Assembly: GCA_038501785.1 (NCBI GenBank)
Contig: JBAMJR010000042.1
Location: 2,951,001-3,015,000, forward strand
DNA: 64,000 nt
Direction of reading: 5' to 3'
From: Myoxocephalus aenaeus
Lineage: Eukaryota > Chordata > Actinopteri > Perciformes > Cottidae
A program made the position numbers and the translations under genes. Below are positions 57,821-64,000 of this stretch, in pieces. How positions within the stretch are numbered: the first letter of the stretch is position 1; each line of letters starts with the position of its first letter. The notes beneath the pieces were generated by a model. It was not told where the DNA came from. It ran no database searches and saw only the letters and a program-made list of their open reading frames with translations.

Positions 57821-58933
57821 TCAGTTCATCTTTATTCCTCCAACTGCATCTCAGTAACATCACTCTCCAGAAAATAGAATTATAATTTACTTTCTAAAAC
57901 CATGGCAATAATAATAATAATACACTTGGAACAATAAAATATACAACAACAATCCTTTGTATTTATAATTAAAATGAAAAATAAAAAGTATATTCATCTA
58001 GTTGTGACAGGACACAAAGACGACAGTCACTGGTTGCATTTACACACAACATTAAATCTGATTTTTGAGAAAATGTGTGGAACAGATTCCTCCCATTATT
58101 AATAATCTGTGAACATATAAATGGTACATAGGAGCGCTGGTTTTTCAAATTCATATGAAATTTAGCTGGTTACCTGCAACACCTTTTTCTGTTTGAGTTG
58201 TTGTAGCTCATGCTAAAAGAAAAAAAAAGCATCAAAAGCATTAAGTGTTCATATAAAGATGGGATTTATTTTACAGCAATGGTTTCGACATTGTTGGGAA
58301 ATATACTCATTCACTTTCTTGCCAAGAGTCCGATGGAAAAATGTATTCCACTCTCTAATGCATAAGTGGCAATAATCCTCTCATCTTACTCAAGCAAGAA
58401 AAGAAAGAAAAAGAAAAGAAAAAAGCAGCACATTTTCCAAAATGTTGAACTCTTCCTTTAGTTTCAAAGCTTTCCTTGAGGAAGTGGAATAATAGTGCAA
58501 TATTAGGAACATTTGTAAACTCATATAATGTTAATATAGTTGAACAAAAAGAGCACGTAAAGGCTGTACACTTGAGAGAAAACACACTTTAATTAAAAAA
58601 TGAATGTAGAAAAAAAAAGAAGAACAGCCGTCCTTTGAACATCAGCGGCTGTAAATCTGATCAGCAGTGTGTGTGTTTAGACTTCACTGATTGACTCGAT
58701 CATGTCTGTCAATGCTTCTGGAGATTCTCAAAGATCTGGCGGTCCTGAGCCATGATCCCCTCCGCGTGAACGCCGAGTGAGCGTGTGTGTTGAGATTATC
58801 AGTAATATTTGGCTCGTAAAGGAAACACAAATGGACTAAATAACATGTAAACAAAATGTAAACTCTTCTGAATACAAGCAACACAAGAGTAGGAACTCAA
58901 CTCTTTTAACCTTATTTACGTCTTTGAATCAAC

Positions 58934-58970
<37 letters not shown>

Positions 58971-59198
58971 CAACGTGTCAAGTGACACACGGATATGGTG
59001 TACATGCGTCTGTGTCTGTACACAAAGAAAAGTGCAGGTTGGCGTCCGCGCACACACAAACACACACACACACACACTATGTATGCCGTCACCCATGCAC
59101 AGACTCACACACACAGTCAGGGTTCACAGCCACAGCAAGGCATTATGGGATGGGTGGGTGGACGGGGGGGTATGTTTATGTGTACTCTTTGCATTTCT

Positions 59199-59202
<4 letters not shown>

Positions 59203-59251
<49 letters not shown>
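59203..59251. repeat. (GT)n microsatellite in the ttc7b 3'UTR region
   Basis: About 24 GT units on the plus strand, just past the ttc7b stop codon. A (CA)n run also lies at about 58936-58968. Confidence 0.95.
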
Positions 59252-59253
<2 letters not shown>

Positions 59254-59396
59254 ACAGGAAGGGTCTGGCAGGAAACCCTTGTGCAGGTGTGTAACTGGCA
59301 TGCAGGCATACTGTGTGTGTCTGTGGGGTTTGCAGCTTGCAGCTCCATCATGGTGCCGGCGTGTTACAGTATTGAGGCTCTGACTGAACGGGCGCC

Positions 59397-60592
59397 TCAT
59401 AGCGCTCTGGGTATGATGGTGAAGGGCAGGATGGGGCTGCTGGCCTCCAGCTCCAACGCCGTGAGGAAACACTCGGTGGCAGCGGCAGCGTTTCCCTGAG
59501 CCTGCAACACCTCGCCGAGGCTGTTCCACACATCGTGAGCCGTACTGAGGCGTCAGGAAAGGACAGAGAGAAGGAGAGGAGGAGGGGGAAGGGACGGCAT
59601 GATATAGAAAATAGGAAGCAGGGAGGATAGAAGAAACATTCAAAAGAGAAAGGAGAGGAGAAATCAAGAGAGGAAAAGGAGAGGAGGCGAAACAGGGAAG
59701 GAGGGGGCGAAAGAATGAGGAAAGGAGAGATAATTAGAGAGGGGTTGAGAGAAGGAAAAGGTAGGAGGTAATAAACAGAAGGAGAGGAGAGAAGGAAAGG
59801 TAGGCGGTAATAGAAGAGAAGGAGAAGAGAGAAGGAAAGGTAGGTGGTAATAGAAGAGAAGGAAAGGTAGGAGGTAATAAAAGAGAAGGAAACGGTAGGA
59901 GGTAATAGAAGAGAAGGAGAGGTAGTAGGTAATAAAAGAGAAGGAAACGGTAGGAGGTAATAGAAGAGAAGGAGAGAAGGAAATGGTAGGAGGTAATAGA
60001 AGAGAAGGAGAGGTAGTAGGTAATAAAAGAGAAGGAAATGGTAGGTGGTAATAGAAGAGAAGGAGAGGTAGTAGGTAATAAAAGAGAAGGAAACGGTAGG
60101 AGGTAATAGAAGAGAAGGAGAGGTAGTAGGTAATAAAAGAGAAGGAAACGGTAGGAGGTAATAGAAGAGAAGGAGAGAAGGAAACGGTAGGAGGTAATAG
60201 AAGAGAAGGAGAGAAGGAAATGGTAGGAGGTAATAGAAGAGAAGGAGAGAAGGAAACGGTAGGAGGTAATAGAAGAGAAGGAGAGAAGGAAACGGTAGGA
60301 GGTAATAGAAGAGAAGGAGAGAAGGAAACGGTAGGAGGTAATAGAAGAGAAGGAGAGAAGGAAACGGTAGGAGGTAATAGAAGAGAAGGAGAGAAGGAAA
60401 CGGTAGGAGGTAATAGAAGAGAAGGAGAGAAGGAAATGGTAGGAGGTAATAGAAGAGAAGGAGAGAAGGAAATGGTAGGAGGTAATAGAAGAGAAGGAAA
60501 CAGGACAGAAAGGAAGAAGAGAGGAGAGGAAAAGGGAGTACAAAATATTGTAGTGAGTGACTTAAAATTTAATAATCACATAAATTGCACAG

Positions 60593-60644
<52 letters not shown>

Positions 60645-62571
60645 GTTGACCTGCACAGCGTCCCTCAGGACCTTTTCCGACAGACTGTAGCGCTGCAGCT
60701 GGTGAAGAATCAGACCCTGTGGAGCGGTCCAGAGACAAAGCGGAAAGAAAAGAGGAAGAAGAAGGGTGGAGAAGGACGACGATGAAGAAGAAAGAGAGGA
60801 AAAAGCTTTTTTAGGCTTATAGTCTTATAGTTTGTGATGAATGTGTGCTGCTGTGCATTGTGCATCAGAAACTGGCGTTGAGGATTCTTGTCGGCACCAA
60901 TGCAACGGCCTCACAAGCGTTGTTGTGCAATTCTATTTTACTGCAGAAAGTAAATCACTGACGCGTCACCTGTGGAGATGGAGCAGCAAAATAAACAGTC
61001 CTGCACTTCCCCTCACCTCGCCTCCTCTCTTTCTACTCATGGAAGGTGGGGATGAGGGAGCAGAGGGAGGAGCACCCTCCACTAAACGCGTTACCACTGA
61101 CACGGACCTCAGATAAATTACAAGCTTTTTACCAGTGAATGTACATCATCCAAGAAGGATACATGTGGGCTTCCTCCATTCTTCAGCACGTCCATTAAAA
61201 GTAAGCTTTGAGTCATACAGTATATACAGAATATGCATATTGAAACATAAGTACGGCCCTGAATCATATGCTCCTGTACATATAAGTCACAGACCTCTAG
61301 GTCACTGAGGTTGACAGATTCAAGAAAGATGATTGTGTGAGCTTTGTGAAGTGGATAGTGGGTCTTATTTCCTTTAGATTGTACATACTTTGATGATTGT
61401 GATTCAAAAACACTGAGATCCTATTTCTCTCAAAAGCCTGGGGGGGAAAAAGGCAAGATGAGTTATTTAGGTGATATCTTTTCTGATGTTTCATTTACGA
61501 GTGATTTATGAATTTGACATGGACTGAAATTTGGTTCTCTTTTTTTCCTTTTGTAGTATTCTGGATCTGGCTTATATAACGTTGTGGCGTCGTATAAACC
61601 CTGGGCGTGTGTGTGTGTGTGTGTATTACCAGTCTCTGCATGGTCTTGACATGCGTCGGGTTGATGGACAGGGCCTCTTCATACCAGCGTTTGGCCTCGT
61701 CTACGTTGCCCCTAAGTTCAGCGATCTGTCCCCTCATGTACAGCACATTATGGGATGTGGGGAAGAGGTTGGAGGCTTCCTGTGTGCAGGCCGAGGCCTC
61801 TGCGGGCTTCGACATGCCGGTGTACACCTCGGCTATCAAAGAAAACGTGACAGTGAGGAGCGATTGCAAACATGAGTCATTTAACTGTGTGAATATTATA
61901 CTATGACTTTTTATGGCATTCTATCGCATGCAGTTTGTAAGCCGTTTTTTTTAATGGTACACTATAGTCGGCCCTTTTTATGATATTGTGCAATTTTTTG
62001 TAGTTTCAAACATCATTATATTTGTGAAGTCAACAGACAGCTTGTTATAATAAAAAAATAAAAAAATAGAGCAATAACAATCAATTTACCCGGCTTGTGA
62101 AATAAAGACTGCAGTGTTGCACAAAGAGGATGCTCCCTCATCTCAAGTGACATTTTCAGAATCAGAATCAGAAACCGTTTATTGCCAGGAATGTTTTCAC
62201 AGACGAGGAATTTTTCTTGGTTGAAGGTGCATGAGACGAGACAGACAACAATCAACAACAACTTGTTTTATAAAGCTTTCAAACTAAAATGATGTATTAA
62301 AATCAAGAGCCACAAACAGAAACGTGAAATGTATTTCGGGTGAAAACATTCAACTCAGCTAAATGGAGAAGCAGAAAATATGAGAGAGACAAAGGAGTGA
62401 GGAGGCATAACTCAATATTTCTCCCTCAAACAGCATAAATAACCAAAACATTTTCAGTATCACGGTCATCTAATGCGATCTGTGTAGAGAGAGAGGTAGA
62501 GAGAGAGAGGTAGAGAGAGAGAGGTAGAGAGAGAGGTAGAGAGAGAGAGGTAGAGAGAGAGAGGTAGAGAG

Positions 62572-62624
<53 letters not shown>

Positions 62625-63542
62625 ACGAATGACACGGACAGAGGAAATGAGTTTGAACCGTCTGCTCGTCTGTCCTGTGATTGGATGATTATATTAGCTG
62701 TATCGCCAAGCTGGAAATGACCTCCTCTGACAGGAAGCAGCTGGAGAGATAAACGGGAGCACAAGCAACCTCTGTCTATGTGCGTGTGTGTGTGTGTGCG
62801 CTGTCTGCTTGTGTGTGTGTACTCTTCAGTCTGCTTATGTTTGTGACTTTCTAGCGATGCAGAAATGAGAATCAGGGCTCTGGATTACTCCAGAAGGTAA
62901 TCTAATGTGCTGTTGCACACGGCCCTGCAAGCGAACGCCAGAACACTCGCTGCAACTTCACGTCTGTTTGTTTGATGGCGCGCCAATGATAATGTATGAA
63001 GCATCCCATATTTAGTTTGGAGTAAAGAGTAGTACGAGGCAAAAGGCCATTACTCCAACTGTAACATACCTTCTTCCGGTTCAATAAACTGGAAATATAA
63101 AACAGACTTTCTGACTTTTCTGGTCCTCGATCGATCGGACCTCATCACAAATTTGCAAAGGTAGAAACATTTATTTTTGTTGCCATGTGACCCCTTCAAA
63201 TGAAGCAATGACCATTACATCACAGGTTGAGGCCTATTAGCGTCAACATGGGTCATCAGCAGTGATTGAGAAGGCCTGAAGGATTCCTGCAAGGATTCTG
63301 AAGGCCTGAGGAGGTGAATGTATTCTGTATGAGGAACCCAAAATCAACTCGTTCCACCTGGTGCACCTCCATGTAGGTAACCGTTATGTACGTGTGCATA
63401 CCTGCATGCAGCCAGATCTGAGCCAGGGTCATCCAGGGGTGCAGCGGTCCGTGTTTGGGGGCACTGCTCTGCAGAGAGGAGGCTACCTCAGACAGAGCCT
63501 GCTCGACACGACTGGCTGCTATAGATGTAGCATGAACCGAGC
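59397..63542 (-). CDS. ttc7b: TTC7B, C-terminal four exons (5' part outside the window)
   Basis: TTC7 proteins scaffold the plasma-membrane PI4KA-EFR3-FAM126 complex that makes PI4P (established). Minus-strand exons: 63542-63402, 61832-61630, 60716-60643, 59544-59397 (stop TGA 59397-59399); phases join. Tetratricopeptide repeats are visible: WMTLAQIWLHAAEVY, then a block with NVLYMRGQIAELRG and AKRWYEEALSINP, then GLILHQLQRYSLSEKVL, then HDVWNSLGEVLQAQGNAAAATECF. The C-terminus ALELEASSPILPFTIIPRAL matches the TTC7 family end. Choice of TTC7B over TTC7A rests on the calm1/nrde2 neighbourhood. Possible minus-strand AATAAA signals lie near 58265 and 57833, implying a 3'UTR over 1 kb. Confidence 0.95.
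59735..60505. repeat. Purine-only minisatellite, mostly 36-bp units
   Basis: The core unit combines GGTAGGAGGTAATAGAAGAG with AAGGAGAGAAGGAAAC, in about 20 more or less complete copies with shorter variants at the left. It lies in the last ttc7b intron. The 36-bp period is divisible by three, which explains the spurious 269-aa SFSSITSYRFLL-repeat ORF on the minus strand. Confidence 0.95.
60598..60642. repeat. (CA)n microsatellite forming a ttc7b splice donor
   Basis: On the minus strand the exon ends CAACAG and the donor GT is the first unit of the (GT)n run itself. Confidence 0.9.
62485..62622. repeat. GAGA/GGTAGAGA simple repeat
   Basis: Purine-rich GAGAGAGGTA units passing into pure (GA)n in a ttc7b intron. 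Confidence 0.95.
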
Positions 63543-63850
63543 CTAGGGAGGGTAGGGGGGAAGTCAAACCATTACACACATGCCATCTCTCAGAGGTGCC
63601 GACTAGCTACTGCAGCAGCGTCAGGCAGCCGCGTGCCACAGTGCAGGGTTTTAAATTCAGCCAAACACACAAGCAGATTTCACTGGTTCCCCCAACTTCC
63701 GACAGAAAAGAGGCACAAACCAGTGAAAACTGGAGATTTGGGTGAGGTTAAAAGCTCAAAACTCTGGGCCACGTGGGCACAACGTTTTCTGTTCCTGCCC
63801 GAAAAGCCTTTAAAAAAAAGAAAATCGGTCCACACCATTCCACTAGCTGC

Positions 63851-63952
<102 letters not shown>

Positions 63953-64000
63953 GTTATGGCCCTAGTTTAACCGGGTCAAAAGGAATTAATTTCTGCACTA

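Noticed and set aside
59734..60543. 269-aa minus-strand ORF of repeated SFSSITSYRFLL units
   Set aside because: It is the translation of a 36-bp minisatellite within a ttc7b intron; the period is a multiple of three so all units stay open. No start context, splice signals or family resemblance.

Overview
This window is vertebrate, almost certainly teleost fish, nuclear DNA. The evidence is multi-exon genes with GT-AG introns, dense CA/GT microsatellites, a Tc1-like transposon, L1-like and jockey-like LINE pieces, tRNA-derived SINEs, hAT-type elements, and the order NRDE2 - calmodulin - TTC7B, which matches the human CALM1 neighbourhood. There is no bacterial or viral gene content.

Layout. 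(1) 159-20174, plus strand: the 3' part of a ZMYM2/3/4-family gene (best guess zmym3), with ten MYM zinc fingers, a Pro-rich/VP-repeat region and the C-terminal Crypton-derived DUF3504 domain. Its introns hold a Tc1 element with an intact transposase ORF (itself split by an L1-like LINE), a SINE, hAT fragments and a foldback element. One intron also holds a 178-codon, phase-matched exon encoding a piggyBac-type C-terminal zinc finger, followed by an alternative terminal exon and a strong poly(A) site. (2) 23466-26058, minus: a complete 445-aa beta-tubulin with three small extra introns. (3) 27648-43693, plus: complete nrde2 (19 exons, about 1201 aa), with a nested transposon pile in its largest intron. 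(4) 45853-53930, plus: complete calmodulin (149 aa, canonical protein). Its first intron contains a 170-codon coiled-coil ORF with its own TATA box, and its end is in phase with calmodulin exon 2. (5) 59397-63542, minus: the last four exons of ttc7b, which continues past the window.

The ZMYM and tubulin genes are tail to tail, tubulin and nrde2 are head to head, nrde2 and calm1 run in the same direction, and calm1 and ttc7b are tail to tail. The two most interesting signals are the possible N-terminally extended coiled-coil calmodulin and the ZMYM-piggyBac zinc-finger exon. Both rest on reading-frame and splice-site logic and need transcript evidence. Exon boundaries were derived by hand from GT/AG sites and phase continuity; the summed lengths for tubulin (446 codons), calmodulin (150) and nrde2 (1202) close exactly with their stop codons.
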